NCBI RefSeq assembly: GCF_007994075.1
Contig: NZ_VIWU01000001.1
Location: forward strand, 1,612,001 to 1,676,000
Direction of reading: 5' to 3'
DNA: 64,000 nucleotides
From: Pseudonocardia hierapolitana
GTDB lineage: Bacteria; Actinomycetota; Actinomycetes; Mycobacteriales; Pseudonocardiaceae
The position numbers were made by a program, and so were the translations under genes. Below, in pieces: positions 1-8,777 of this stretch (position 1 is the first letter of the stretch; the number at the start of each line of letters is the position of its first letter). The notes under the pieces are model-generated. The model searched no databases and was not told where the DNA came from. It saw nothing but the letters and a program-made list of their open reading frames with translations.

Positions 1-1712
1 TCGCCGCGTGGACCCGGTTGGAGGAGCGCACGCGCAGCGCCGAGCGGGCCGAACGGCTGGTCACGGAGGCCGAGGAGGCGGCCGCCCGCGCCCGGTCGGT
101 GGAGGCCGCGCACCGGCGGGAGCTGCACGACCTCGCCACCGCGCACGACCTCCCCACCGAGGCCGGCCCGCTCGGCGCGCGCCGGGAAGCGCTGCGCTCT
201 CTCGACACCGCGCTCGCCACCCACGTCGAGCGCGGCGGTGCGCTGGCCGCGCGGCTGGGCCGCTGGTCCGACGACGCGTCCGCCCACGAAGCGTTGCTCG
301 CCGAGGCCGAGGAGATGGCGCAGGAGGCCGAGGACGCCGCCGGCCGCGCCGCGGAGGCACAGGCCGCGGCCGACGAACTGGAAGCGACGGTCGGTGCCCC
401 GCTCCGGGAGATCCGCCGTCGCATCGAGGTGGCCGAGGAGCGGGACTCCACCCTGCGCCGCCGCGAAGCCGAGCTCGGCAAACGGGTGGAGGAGCTGCTG
501 GTCACGGGCGGAGCGGCCGAGCAGGCGGCCCGCGACGCCGAGGACCGCCTCGCCGAGCACGTGCCGGTGCTGGCCGCGGCGGTCACCGCGCTCTCCGGGC
601 TGGCCGACGTTCCGGGTCTGCTCGCGTCGGGTGACGACCAGGCCACGGAGAGCGACATGGCGCTCGGCCTCGCCCGTGGCTTCACCGCGGGCGGTCCCGT
701 CCCGGCGGCGGTGCTCGCGCTCGCCCGCCGCTTCGCCGCACTGCCGGCGCCCGCCGGGCCTGCGACCACCGCGGCGGTCTTCGCCGCGTGGCAGGAGGCG
801 GCCAGCGGGCCGGCGGGGGACGTCGACCCGCGGGTCGTCGACGACGGGGTGGCGCTCGCCGTCATCGGTCGCGACGACGCCGGCGAGCACCCGATCGGCG
901 TTCTGGCTCAGCGCCTGGCCGCGGCCGTCAGGCGCGACGCCGACCTGCTCACCGAGCGGGAGCGGCGGCTGTTCGAGGAGCACATCCTCGGCGACCTCGG
1001 CGAGTCGCTGCGCGCGCGAAGGCTCGAGGCCGAGGAACTGGTCACCGAGATGAACAACCAGCTGCGCGGGGTCAGCACCAGCCAGGGCATCCACGTGCAG
1101 CTGCGGTGGCACCTGCGCGACGACGTGTCCGGCGACGCCGGCCGCGCCGTCGAGCTGCTCGGGAGGCCGGTGGGCGCGCTGCTGCCCGACGAGCGCCGTG
1201 AGCTGCGGGACGCCCTGCACCGGTTGATCGAGGCCTCCCGCGCCGACGCTCCCGAGGACTCCTACACCGAGCACCTCACCCGCGCCCTGGACTACCGCCG
1301 CTGGTTCGCATTCCGCATCCGCTACACCCGCCCCGAGACCGCGGGCACCTGGCACGACCTGCACCGGCGCTCGCCGCTGTCGCAGGGCGAGCAGAAGGTC
1401 GTCTGCTACCTGCCGCTGTTCGCCGCGGCGGCCGCACACTTCAGCTCGCTCGCCGGAGCGGCCCCGCACTCGCCCCGGTTCGTGCTGCTCGACGACGCCT
1501 TCCCGAAGATCGACGTCCGCACCCACCCGCTGCTGTTCGGCCTGCTCGTGCAGCTCGACCTGGACTTCGTCGTCACCAGCGAGCGGCTGTGGGGCGACCA
1601 CGACACCGTGCCCTCGCTCGCCATCTACGAAGCGCTGCGCGACCCGAACGAGCGCGGGATCGCCCAGTACCGGCACACCTGGGACGGCCAGCGGCTGCAC
1701 GCGGTCGGATGA
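1..1712 (+). CDS. jetC: JetC-like SMC ATPase of a Wadjet system, C-terminal part (TIGR02680 type)
   Basis: The reading frame is open from the left edge, so the N-terminal half with Walker A is outside the window; about 570 residues remain. The first 200 or so visible residues are Glu/Ala/Arg-rich and heptad-like, as in SMC coiled coils. Near the C-terminus are the ABC signature LSQGEQK (about 1375-1400) and a Walker B stretch FVLLDDAF (about 1478-1500), then a D-loop/H-loop region. Known of the family: JetC is the SMC-like ATPase of the Wadjet complex, which extrudes and cuts circular plasmid DNA with JetA, JetB and JetD. The following gene is JetD, which fits this assignment. jetA and jetB should lie to the left. 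Confidence 0.85.
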   Translation, partial: AAWTRLEERTRSAERAERLVTEAEEAAARARSVEAAHRRELHDLATAHDLPTEAGPLGARREALRSLDTALATHVERGGALAARLGRWSDDASAHEALLAEAEEMAQEAEDAAGRAAEAQAAADELEATVGAPLREIRRRIEVAEERDSTLRRREAELGKRVEELLVTGGAAEQAARDAEDRLAEHVPVLAAAVTALSGLADVPGLLASGDDQATESDMALGLARGFTAGGPVPAAVLALARRFAALPAPAGPATTAAVFAAWQEAASGPAGDVDPRVVDDGVALAVIGRDDAGEHPIGVLAQRLAAAVRRDADLLTERERRLFEEHILGDLGESLRARRLEAEELVTEMNNQLRGVSTSQGIHVQLRWHLRDDVSGDAGRAVELLGRPVGALLPDERRELRDALHRLIEASRADAPEDSYTEHLTRALDYRRWFAFRIRYTRPETAGTWHDLHRRSPLSQGEQKVVCYLPLFAAAAAHFSSLAGAAPHSPRFVLLDDAFPKIDVRTHPLLFGLLVQLDLDFVVTSERLWGDHDTVPSLAIYEALRDPNERGIAQYRHTWDGQRLHAVG

Positions 1713-1731
1713 GCGTCGGCGAGGCCGAGCG

Positions 1732-2913
1732 ATGAGTGCCGGCTGGCTCGACGACCCGGCACTACGACGGGTTTGGCAGGTGCTGCGGGAGCGCCTCGAA
1801 GCGCGGGGGCTGCGGGCCGAGGGACGGGTCGTGCTGCATGGCCTCAACCGGGAGGAGCGCCACGCCGTCGCCGGGCTCCTCGGACGCAGCGTGGTGCGCG
1901 AGCGGATCGGCATCGACCTGGCCGGCCTCGACGCCGACCTCGAAGCGCGGTCCGGGATCGGCGGGCTGGTCGCCGTGGTCGAGCACGCCACCGGGGCGCC
2001 CCTGCGGGACCGGCCCTCCGACCGCGCGCGGCACGCGGCGCAGCGGGACGCCCCCGTCGAGCTGGCCCGCACGCTGCTCGCGGGGAAGCCCTGGCTGGAA
2101 ACCTGGATCCAGGACATCCGCCGGTCCGGGGTGCTGTCCCGGGCGACGGACGCGACGGCGGCCGTCCGCACCGCGGCCGCGGCCCTGTCCCGCCTGCCCG
2201 GACGCGAACTGTCACGCACGGAGCTGGCCGTCGCCGCGGGCGGGCACGCCCACGCGTTGGACGACGGCTCGACAGCCGCCGCGCTGGTGCTGCGTGCCCT
2301 CGCGGCGCAGGCCGGTGACCCGGTGCCCACCACCGCGTCCGGCCGCCGTGACCTGTGGGAACTCTCCGGGGTGCGGGTCGACCTCGTCTCCACCACCTGT
2401 CTCGCCCTCGGTCTCCGCGGCCGGACCGGACCCGTCGCCGCCCGACTCGACCTCGCCGCAGACGCGGGCGACCCGGTGCACCTCACCCCGTGGGATCTGC
2501 GACGCTGCGTGCTGCGGGTCCCCGACACCGTCCTGGTGTGCGAGAACCCGCGAGTGCTGGAGGCGGTCGCCGAGCGCGGAGCGCGCACGCCCGTCGTGTG
2601 CACGAGCGGGCAGCCCGCGCTCGTCGTCCTGGACGTGCTCGCCGCACTGCGGGGCGCGGACCTGCGCTACCACGGCGACTTCGACGGGGCTGGCGTCGCG
2701 ATCGCCCACCGCCTGATCGCCTCAGCCGGCGTTACGCCGTGGCGGATGGCGGCCGCCGACTACGAGCGCGGGCTCGCCGGCGCCACACTCCCGCTCGTCG
2801 GGGCGCCGGTGGAGCCGGCGTGGGACCCCGAGCTGGGTGCGGCGATGCGCCACCACGGACTGGCCGTGCACGAGGAGGCCGTGTTGCCCCACCTGCTCGA
2901 CGGGATCACGTGA
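1732..2913 (+). CDS. jetD: JetD-like nuclease subunit of Wadjet (TIGR02679, DUF2399/Toprim-like)
   Basis: A complete protein of 393 residues starting at ATG 19 bases after the JetC stop, so probably co-transcribed. The C-terminal third carries a Toprim-like acidic motif, YHGDFDGAG (about residues 313-321), followed by the conserved tail with DPELGAAMRHHG. Known of the family: JetD is the topoisomerase VI-like subunit that cleaves DNA once JetABC has sensed a small circle. Length and motif are normal, so this copy looks functional. The 3' end overlaps by a few bases a decayed gene on the opposite strand. A second jetD 3' fragment lies about 5 kb downstream. Confidence 0.85.
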   Translation: MSAGWLDDPALRRVWQVLRERLEARGLRAEGRVVLHGLNREERHAVAGLLGRSVVRERIGIDLAGLDADLEARSGIGGLVAVVEHATGAPLRDRPSDRARHAAQRDAPVELARTLLAGKPWLETWIQDIRRSGVLSRATDATAAVRTAAAALSRLPGRELSRTELAVAAGGHAHALDDGSTAAALVLRALAAQAGDPVPTTASGRRDLWELSGVRVDLVSTTCLALGLRGRTGPVAARLDLAADAGDPVHLTPWDLRRCVLRVPDTVLVCENPRVLEAVAERGARTPVVCTSGQPALVVLDVLAALRGADLRYHGDFDGAGVAIAHRLIASAGVTPWRMAAADYERGLAGATLPLVGAPVEPAWDPELGAAMRHHGLAVHEEAVLPHLLDGIT

Positions 2914-3112
2914 GCCCGGTCGTCCGGCGCAGCAAGCCGGCGCGCAGGTGCAGGTCGTCACCGCGCGGGAGCGTGAGCAGCACGGCGTCCTTCTCCGCGG
3001 CCGGCAGGCTCGCCACCCACCCGGCCATGCCCTGCAGCGGTGGCTTTCGGCCCCGGCCAGTCGCACGCTCCAGGCGCGTCATCGGTTCCAGCGGCTGGAG
3101 CCTCGAGGGCAA
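2906..3112 (-). pseudogene. C-terminal fragment of a SWIM zinc-finger-type protein
   Basis: About 58 residues in one minus-strand frame read as a protein tail: a GMAGWVASLPAAEKDAVLL stretch followed by HLRAGLLRR. This resembles the segment after the zinc finger in actinobacterial SWIM zinc-finger proteins. The frame has no room for the SWIM finger itself and no convincing start, so I call it a remnant. It runs convergently into the end of jetD, overlapping by 8 bases. The family assignment is from memory of the motif and could be wrong; the alternative is a chance frame. Confidence 0.4.
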
Positions 3113-3127
3113 TCGCCAACTGGACCC

Positions 3128-3907
3128 CTACCGCCCGCCGAACACCGCCTTCCGCTTCTCGGCGAACGCCCGGACGCCCTCGATCCCATCGGCGGTCGGG
3201 TAGAGCCCGAGCAGCAGCTCCCGCTCCAGCACGAGACCCTGTTCCCCCGCACCTGCCGCCGCGGCCCGCACGGCGGTCTTCGCCACCGCCAGCGCATGCG
3301 GGGCCCGGCGGGCGAGCTCCTCGGCCCAGGCCAGCGCATCGGACAGGACGTCGGCGGCGGGACGGACCCGGTTGACGACGCCGAGCCGGTGCGCCTCGGC
3401 CGCGTCCAGCCGTCCCGCGGTGAGGATCAGCTCGAGCGCGCGGTGCACCCCGAGCAGCCGGGTGAGGCGCTGGGTCCCGCCCCAGCCCGGGATCAGGCCC
3501 AGCTCGGTCTCGGGCAGGCCGAGCTGGGCGTCCTCCGCGGCGACGACCAGGTCGCACGCGAGGACGACCTCGAACCCGCCGCCGAGGGCGAGCCCGCGCA
3601 CAGCCGCCACCGTCGGCACCGGCAGCTCCGCGATCCGGCGGCAGACGGCTCCGGCGGTCTCGGTGATCGTGCGCAGCCGGTCCGGCGGGGCATCGAGGTA
3701 ACCGCGGATGTCGGCGCCTGCCGAGAACGCTCGCTCCCCTCCCGCGAGCACGACCGCCCTCACGTCGCGATCGGCGGCCACCCGGACCAGGTGGGCGTCG
3801 AGCTCGGTGAGCATCGGAAGGTCGAACGCGTTCAGCGCCCGGGGCCGGTCCAGAACCAGCAGCTCGACGGCGCCGTGCCGCTCGGCGCGGACCGCGCACT
3901 CAGCCAC
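3128..3907 (-). CDS. Enoyl-CoA hydratase/isomerase (crotonase) family protein
   Basis: About 259 residues, the usual crotonase length. The oxyanion-hole segment FSAGADIRGY lies at about 61-70. The second conserved block, GGGFEVVLACDLVVAAEDAQL, is followed by PETELGLIPGWGGTQRL at about 120-140, with the glutamate expected in hydratases. I chose the GTG at 3907, which overlaps the stop of the preceding CoA-transferase gene by 8 bases; an in-frame GTG at 3916 is possible. It is the last gene of a four-gene minus-strand operon. It probably hydrates an unsaturated acyl-CoA made after CoA activation by its neighbour; the substrate cannot be read from the sequence. Confidence 0.85.
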   Translation of the reverse strand: MAECAVRAERHGAVELLVLDRPRALNAFDLPMLTELDAHLVRVAADRDVRAVVLAGGERAFSAGADIRGYLDAPPDRLRTITETAGAVCRRIAELPVPTVAAVRGLALGGGFEVVLACDLVVAAEDAQLGLPETELGLIPGWGGTQRLTRLLGVHRALELILTAGRLDAAEAHRLGVVNRVRPAADVLSDALAWAEELARRAPHALAVAKTAVRAAAAGAGEQGLVLERELLLGLYPTADGIEGVRAFAEKRKAVFGGR

Positions 3908-5072
3908 GGACGACACCCCGCTCCACCAGTGCGTCGATCTGGTCGGGGGTGAGGTCGAGCCCGGCGAGGATGTCGCGCGTGTGCTGGCCCAGCGCGGGCG
4001 GCAGGGACCGCAGGCCAGGCCGCTCGCCGTCGTAGCGCACGGGGTGCCCGAGCACGGCGACCTCGCCCGCGGTCGGGTGCTCGAAACGCAGCACCGACCC
4101 GTTGTGGCGCACCTGGGGGTCGTCGACGACCGCCGCGTAGTCGTTGACCGGTGCGAACCACACCTTGCGCTCGGTGAACAGGTCCTCCCACTCCTTCGTC
4201 GTGCGGCCAACGAGGTGGCCGGCGACCCGCTCGTTGATCTCCTCCCGGCGGGCCAGCACCTCGTCGTCGCCGACCGTCGCGAACCACGGGTCGTCGAGCA
4301 CCTCCGCCAGCACGGGCGGGGCCGTGATGGAGACGCAGATGTGCCCGTCCGCGGTCGGGAAGACGCCGTAGGGCGCCTTGTAGTACATCGACGAGATCCG
4401 CGACGGGCTGCGCTCGCCGCGGAACCCGTTGAGGTGGTACGCGAGCGGCTCGATCTGCAGGTCGAGGGCGGCGCTGAGCAGGTTGCTCTCGACCAGGCAA
4501 CCCCGACCCGTGCGTTCGCGACCGTGCAGCGCGGCCAGGATGCCGAGCGCGCCGAGGACGGCGCCGTGCTGGTCGACGACCGAGGCGCCGACCGGGGTGG
4601 GCGGGGCCTCCCCGCCGCCGGTGGCGTGCGCGAGCCCGGACAGCGACTGGATCAGGACGTCCTGGCCCGGGCGGTCCTTGTAGGGCCCGTCGGATCCGTA
4701 GCCCGACAGCGAGCAGTACACGAGCCGCGGGTTGATCTCCTTCAGCGACTCGTAGCCGAGGCCGAGGCGATCCATCGTGCTCGGGCGGAAGCTCTCGATC
4801 AGGACGTCGGCGTCGGCGAGGAGCCTGCGCAGCAGCTCGATCGACTCGGGCGCCTTCATGTCGATGCTCAGGCTGCGCGCGTTGCGGTTGCCCAGCAGGA
4901 AGAAGACGCTCTCGCCGTCGAGGTAGGCGTCGGGGCCCGACCAGCCGCGCTCGAACGCGCCGCCGGTCGGCTCGACCTTGATCACGTCGGCGCCGAGGTC
5001 GGCGAGGATCTGCGTGGCCGAAGGGCCCTGCAGGAAATGGGTGAAGCTGACGACGGACACGCCCGAGAGCAC
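3900..5072 (-). CDS. Class III CoA-transferase (CaiB/BaiF family)
   Basis: A protein of 390 residues, typical of the formyl-CoA/carnitine CoA-transferase family. Family signatures are ADLGADVIKVEP near the N-terminus, LGNRNARSLSIDMK, and the VGASVVDQHGAVLGALGILAAL region. The last carries the aspartate that forms the acyl anhydride with the substrate. The GTG start is preceded by GGGAGG at a good distance. It sits 23 bases after the MHS transporter and overlaps the crotonase gene. Inferred role: moving CoA onto the acid imported or produced by this operon, so that the hydratase can act. Confidence 0.88.
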   Translation of the reverse strand: MLSGVSVVSFTHFLQGPSATQILADLGADVIKVEPTGGAFERGWSGPDAYLDGESVFFLLGNRNARSLSIDMKAPESIELLRRLLADADVLIESFRPSTMDRLGLGYESLKEINPRLVYCSLSGYGSDGPYKDRPGQDVLIQSLSGLAHATGGGEAPPTPVGASVVDQHGAVLGALGILAALHGRERTGRGCLVESNLLSAALDLQIEPLAYHLNGFRGERSPSRISSMYYKAPYGVFPTADGHICVSITAPPVLAEVLDDPWFATVGDDEVLARREEINERVAGHLVGRTTKEWEDLFTERKVWFAPVNDYAAVVDDPQVRHNGSVLRFEHPTAGEVAVLGHPVRYDGERPGLRSLPPALGQHTRDILAGLDLTPDQIDALVERGVVRG

Positions 5073-5095
5073 GGCCGGCCTCCCTTCCGGAGGAT

Positions 5096-6454
5096 CTAGT
5101 GGGCGGGGACGCCCGCGGGTTCGCGTGCGTCGTCGGCGAGGTCGACGCTCTCCAGCGAGATGCCCTTCGTCTCCCGGGCGAAGGCCACCGCGACCGTCGA
5201 GATGACGGCGGCGACCAGCAGGTACAGCGCGATCGGGACGGACGAGTCGTAGGCCCGCAGCAGCGACGCGGTGATGAACGGCGCCAGCGACCCGGCGAAG
5301 ATCGAGGTCATCTGGTAGCCGAAGGACACCCCGGAGTACCGCATCCGGGTCGGGAACATCTCGGCCATCATCGCCGGCTGCGGCGCGTACATCAGCGCGT
5401 GCACGAACACGCCGAGCACGAGCGCGACCACGATCAGCACGTCGCTGCCGGTGTCCATCAGCGGGAAGCCGACGAAGCCCCACCCGCACATCAGCACCGA
5501 CCCCGCGAGGAAGACGGGCCGCCGTCCGATGCGGTCGGCGAGGTGGCCGAACAGCAGCACGATCGCGAAGTGGATCACGTGCGCGACGACGAGCAGCAGG
5601 AGGATGTCGGTGGTGCTGCTCCCGACCTTGATCGACAGGTACGTGATCGAGAAGGTGACGACGACCTGGTAGAGGATGTTCTCGGCCACGCGGGCGCCCA
5701 TCGCGACGAGGATCCCCCGCGGGTAGCGGCGCACCACCTCGAAGACGCCCGCGTTCTCCACGGCCTGCGCCTTCGCCTTCTCGACGGCCTGCAGGAAAAT
5801 CGGGGCTTCCTCGACCTGGGTGCGGATGTAGTAGCCGATCAGCACGATCACCGCCGACGCCCAGAACGCGACCCGCCAGCCCCACGCGAGGAACGCGTCC
5901 TCGGGCAGTGTGAACGCCAGCGACAGCAGGGCGATCGTCGCCAGCAGGTTGCCGACTGGCAGGCCCGCCTGCGGCCAGCTCGACCAGAACGCGCGCCGCT
6001 CCGCCGGGCTGTGCTCGCCCACCAGGAGGACGGCACCGCCCCACTCGCCGCCCACCGCGAAGCCCTGCACGAAGCGCAGCAGGACCAGCAGCACCGGAGC
6101 CCCGTAGCCGATCGTGTCGAAGCCGGGGAGGCAACCGATGAGGAAGGTAGCGACCCCGACCAGCAGCAGGCTCACCTGCAGCAGCTTCTTGCGCCCGTAC
6201 CGGTCCCCGAAGTAGCCGAACACCATGCCGCCGAGCGGGCGGGCGACGAAGCCGACCGCGTAGATGAGCAGCGCGTTGATGACCCCGTCGAGGGGGTTGT
6301 CGGTGTCGGGGAAGAACAGCGCGCCGAAGACCAGCGCGGACGCAGCCGAGTAGAGCAGGAACTCGTACCACTCGGCCACGGTGCCCGCCATGGAGGCGGC
6401 GATGACCTTGCGAAGCTTGGTGGGGCTGGTAAAGCCGGACGGGGGACGACTCAC
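5096..6454 (-). CDS. MFS transporter, metabolite:H+ symporter (MHS) subfamily
   Basis: A protein of 452 residues with about 12 hydrophobic segments. The N-terminal signature is AGTVAEWYEFLLY, and the loop after helix 2 reads ARPLGGMVFGYFGDRYGRKK, the MHS/ProP-ShiA-type version of the MFS motif. It starts at GTG with a GGAGC-type ribosome site. Members of this subfamily import organic acids, betaines or shikimate with protons. Its place between an FAD oxidoreductase and a CoA-transferase suggests uptake of a carboxylic acid degraded by the operon. The substrate is unknown. Confidence 0.88.
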   Translation of the reverse strand: MSRPPSGFTSPTKLRKVIAASMAGTVAEWYEFLLYSAASALVFGALFFPDTDNPLDGVINALLIYAVGFVARPLGGMVFGYFGDRYGRKKLLQVSLLLVGVATFLIGCLPGFDTIGYGAPVLLVLLRFVQGFAVGGEWGGAVLLVGEHSPAERRAFWSSWPQAGLPVGNLLATIALLSLAFTLPEDAFLAWGWRVAFWASAVIVLIGYYIRTQVEEAPIFLQAVEKAKAQAVENAGVFEVVRRYPRGILVAMGARVAENILYQVVVTFSITYLSIKVGSSTTDILLLLVVAHVIHFAIVLLFGHLADRIGRRPVFLAGSVLMCGWGFVGFPLMDTGSDVLIVVALVLGVFVHALMYAPQPAMMAEMFPTRMRYSGVSFGYQMTSIFAGSLAPFITASLLRAYDSSVPIALYLLVAAVISTVAVAFARETKGISLESVDLADDAREPAGVPAH

Positions 6455-6491
6455 GGAGGGCTCCTTCGCCTGTGGTCGGGGGAACGGAGGG

Positions 6492-7865
6492 TCAGAGGGC
6501 GCTGCCGTGCTCCCGCATCACCGCGCGGACGTCGGCGCCGTCGATCTCGCGGTAACCGAGCGACTTGCGCAGCGACAGCGACGTCGCGACAGCCGCCGCG
6601 TGGCCGTACTCGAAGCACTGCGCGGTGACGCGGGCCGACGCGAGCGCCTCGTGCTCCGCGGACAGGCAGCGGCCCGCGGTGATGACGTTCTCGCCGGTCG
6701 CGGGCACGAGGGCGAGGTAGGGGACCTCGTAGACGTCGTCGAGCAGCCACTCCAGGCGCGGCCGGTCGCCGCTGTGGAGCTCTATCGGCCACGGTGATCG
6801 GACGACCCCGTCGGGCCGCTTGCGGCAGGCGAGGACGTCCTCGTTGCGGAGGCTCTCCGCGCCGACGATGGAACGGGTCTGGCGGATGCCCGCCTCGACG
6901 CCGGTGTCGATGACATGGGCGTCGGCGCAGCCAGGGACGTGCGCACGCAGGAACGCCGCGTAGTCCCGGACCTGCGCGCGGCCGAGGATCTCGGCCTCGG
7001 TGAAGTCGGCGGGATCGACGACGTTGAGCATCCGCCCGTCGCGCGCGGTCAGCCGGGTGGCGTTGACCAGCAGCTCGTGCGGGCGGGTGGTGCGGAAGAC
7101 CCAGATCTTGGAGCGGGGCAGGTCCAGGCCCTCGGCGCGGGTGGCGACGATCGCCGCCGACACCCAGGGCGCGCAGATCGTGTCGCGCCCCCACCCCCGG
7201 TCGAACTGCGGCATGTCGACGTTGCCGAGCCGGAAGAACATCGTCGGGTTCTGGATGGAGCCGTCAGCCCCGAAGAGCGTGCGGTGCCCCGCCCGGGCGA
7301 CGACCGCGGCGTCGCCGGACGCGTCGATCGTGCGGGCGGCGCGGATCGTGGAGCGGCCGGCCGTGGACTCGACGACGACGCCGTGGTGGGTGCCGTCCGC
7401 GTCGATCAGGACCCCGACCACGGTGGTGTGCAGCAGGATCGTGACGCCCGCGGTCGCCAGCAGGTGGTCGGCGACCTCGCGCCAGACGAGCGGGTCGTGC
7501 GCCTCGGTGAACGTCTTGCCGTAGAGCTGCGGCTCGGTGAGGCCGCCGCGCTCGAGCAGGAGCGAGCGGAAGCGGCCCGTGAACCCGTCGACCACGCGCC
7601 GGCGGCCGTCGTCGGAGTCGGAGGCGAGGTACGACCCGCAGATCGTCCCCGACATGCCCGCCACGGCGGCGCCGCCGCAGAAGCCGTACTTCTCGACCAG
7701 CACGACGGAGTGGCCCGCCTCGGCGGCAACGGTCGCCGCGGCGACCCCGGCGGCGCCGCCGCCGACCACCACGACGTCGACGTCGTGCACCACGGGCAGA
7801 TCGCTGCCGCCGTCGCTCGTCAGCCGCCACCCGGGAAATTCGTCGACCGGTCGTGCATCACTCAT
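6492..7865 (-). CDS. FAD-dependent oxidoreductase
   Basis: A protein of 457 residues. A Rossmann FAD site, VVVVGGGAAGVAAA followed by EAGHSVVLVEK, lies at about 32-60. YGFCGGAAVAGMSGT follows it, as in the FAD_oxidored family. A second nucleotide-contact motif, TIDASGDAAVVARAG, lies near residue 190, and a C-terminal ENVITAGRCLSAEHEALASARV block holds the flavin tail. It is the first gene of the minus-strand operon down to 3128, with 37 bases to the transporter. The substrate and electron acceptor cannot be told. The region upstream of its ATG holds a jetD fragment on the opposite strand, so its promoter probably lies within old defence-gene DNA. Confidence 0.82.
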   Translation of the reverse strand: MSDARPVDEFPGWRLTSDGGSDLPVVHDVDVVVVGGGAAGVAAATVAAEAGHSVVLVEKYGFCGGAAVAGMSGTICGSYLASDSDDGRRRVVDGFTGRFRSLLLERGGLTEPQLYGKTFTEAHDPLVWREVADHLLATAGVTILLHTTVVGVLIDADGTHHGVVVESTAGRSTIRAARTIDASGDAAVVARAGHRTLFGADGSIQNPTMFFRLGNVDMPQFDRGWGRDTICAPWVSAAIVATRAEGLDLPRSKIWVFRTTRPHELLVNATRLTARDGRMLNVVDPADFTEAEILGRAQVRDYAAFLRAHVPGCADAHVIDTGVEAGIRQTRSIVGAESLRNEDVLACRKRPDGVVRSPWPIELHSGDRPRLEWLLDDVYEVPYLALVPATGENVITAGRCLSAEHEALASARVTAQCFEYGHAAAVATSLSLRKSLGYREIDGADVRAVMREHGSAL

Positions 7866-7917
7866 ATATCGGTTCTACATCGCCAGTGTGGCCCTGGCAA
7901 GAGGCGGGCGGAAGGAG

Positions 7918-8163
7918 CGGTACGACTGGGGCGGGTGCGCAATCGGCAACGTCATGTTCGGGCGGCTCCCGGTCGCGCCGCGGCGTTTCGACGCTGCTGC
8001 CTACCGGCGCTCTGCCCTCCATGGTGCGGGTCGCCCGCTCACCGGCGAACCCGTGGTCTGTTCCTGGGACCCGGAGCTCGCCGAAGCCATGCGGGTCATG
8101 GGCCACGGCGTCGAGGACGAACACGTTCTCGCCGAGTTCCTCGCAGATCTCCACGCAGGCTGA
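7918..8163 (+). pseudogene. 3' remnant of a second jetD (TIGR02679) gene
   Basis: The plus-strand frame ending at 8163 reads RYDWGGCAIGNVMFGRLPV, then RFDAAAYRR, then PLTGEPVVCSWDPELAEAM and VEDEHVLAEFLADL. This aligns with the last 80 residues of the JetD at 1732-2913 (HGDFDGAGVAIA, AAADYERG, PLVGAPVEPAWDPELGAAM, VHEEAVLPHLLDG). The start of the Toprim motif is lost: the first acidic residues are missing and everything upstream is absent. It is clearly diverged from the intact copy, so it is not a recent duplication but the stump of a second Wadjet-type locus. A GTG at 7888 could still start a short peptide. Confidence 0.72.
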
Positions 8164-8196
8164 CCTGCCGCCGATCACGTAGCCGCGTCGTCGAGA

Positions 8197-8709
8197 TCAT
8201 CCAGCACTCACCCACGATGGACACCTCGCCGGCTCCCCACCTCCCTCACTCCTGCAGAACGCCGTGATCACCCCGAACGGCCGGGTGTCCGGCGCCTTCC
8301 ACGAGGGCGCGCGGTCGACCACCACCCAGATCTCCGCCGCGTCCTCCCCGATGCGGACGTCCTCGACGTAATGCAGCCTGCGCTGCTCCCCTGCGGCCGG
8401 CACGACATTGCTCACCACCCGCGCGATCACCTCGTCGCTGACGCCACGGTCGACGGCAGCGTGCTGACGGCCGAACGGCCCCGGTCCCGCGGCCGCGGCC
8501 CGGCCCTCCCGGAGGATGACGACCAGGCCGTTCGGGTCGGCGATCGCAGAGTGGCAGCGGAACGGCGCGTTCTGCCCCGCGTACCGCCCGGGATCGTCCG
8601 TCGGAACGGGGCACGGAACGTACCGGGTGACGCCGCCGGGTACCGCGGCGCCGGCCGGCGTCATGGCGACGGCAATTCCGACGAGTACCAGCAGGATTCG
8701 GATCGTCAT
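8197..8709 (-). CDS. Hypothetical secreted protein
   Basis: About 170 residues. The N-terminus MTIRILLVLVGIAVAMTPAG is a clear signal peptide with likely cleavage after AGAA. The mature part has four to five cysteines (including VPCPVP, FRCHSA, AFCRSE and ARCPSW) that could form disulfides, and a DRAPSWKAPDT stretch. I preferred the ATG at 8709; an in-frame GTG at 8718 would add three residues. It is divergent from the gene at 8778. I do not recognise the family; a small exported enzyme or binding protein is possible. Confidence 0.6.
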   Translation of the reverse strand: MTIRILLVLVGIAVAMTPAGAAVPGGVTRYVPCPVPTDDPGRYAGQNAPFRCHSAIADPNGLVVILREGRAAAAGPGPFGRQHAAVDRGVSDEVIARVVSNVVPAAGEQRRLHYVEDVRIGEDAAEIWVVVDRAPSWKAPDTRPFGVITAFCRSEGGGEPARCPSWVSAG

Positions 8710-8777
8710 GGACGGCACGGACGATCCCGAGCGCCCGCCGGTTCCACCGCTCGCACTGCAAAGGGAGAGTCAGTGAG

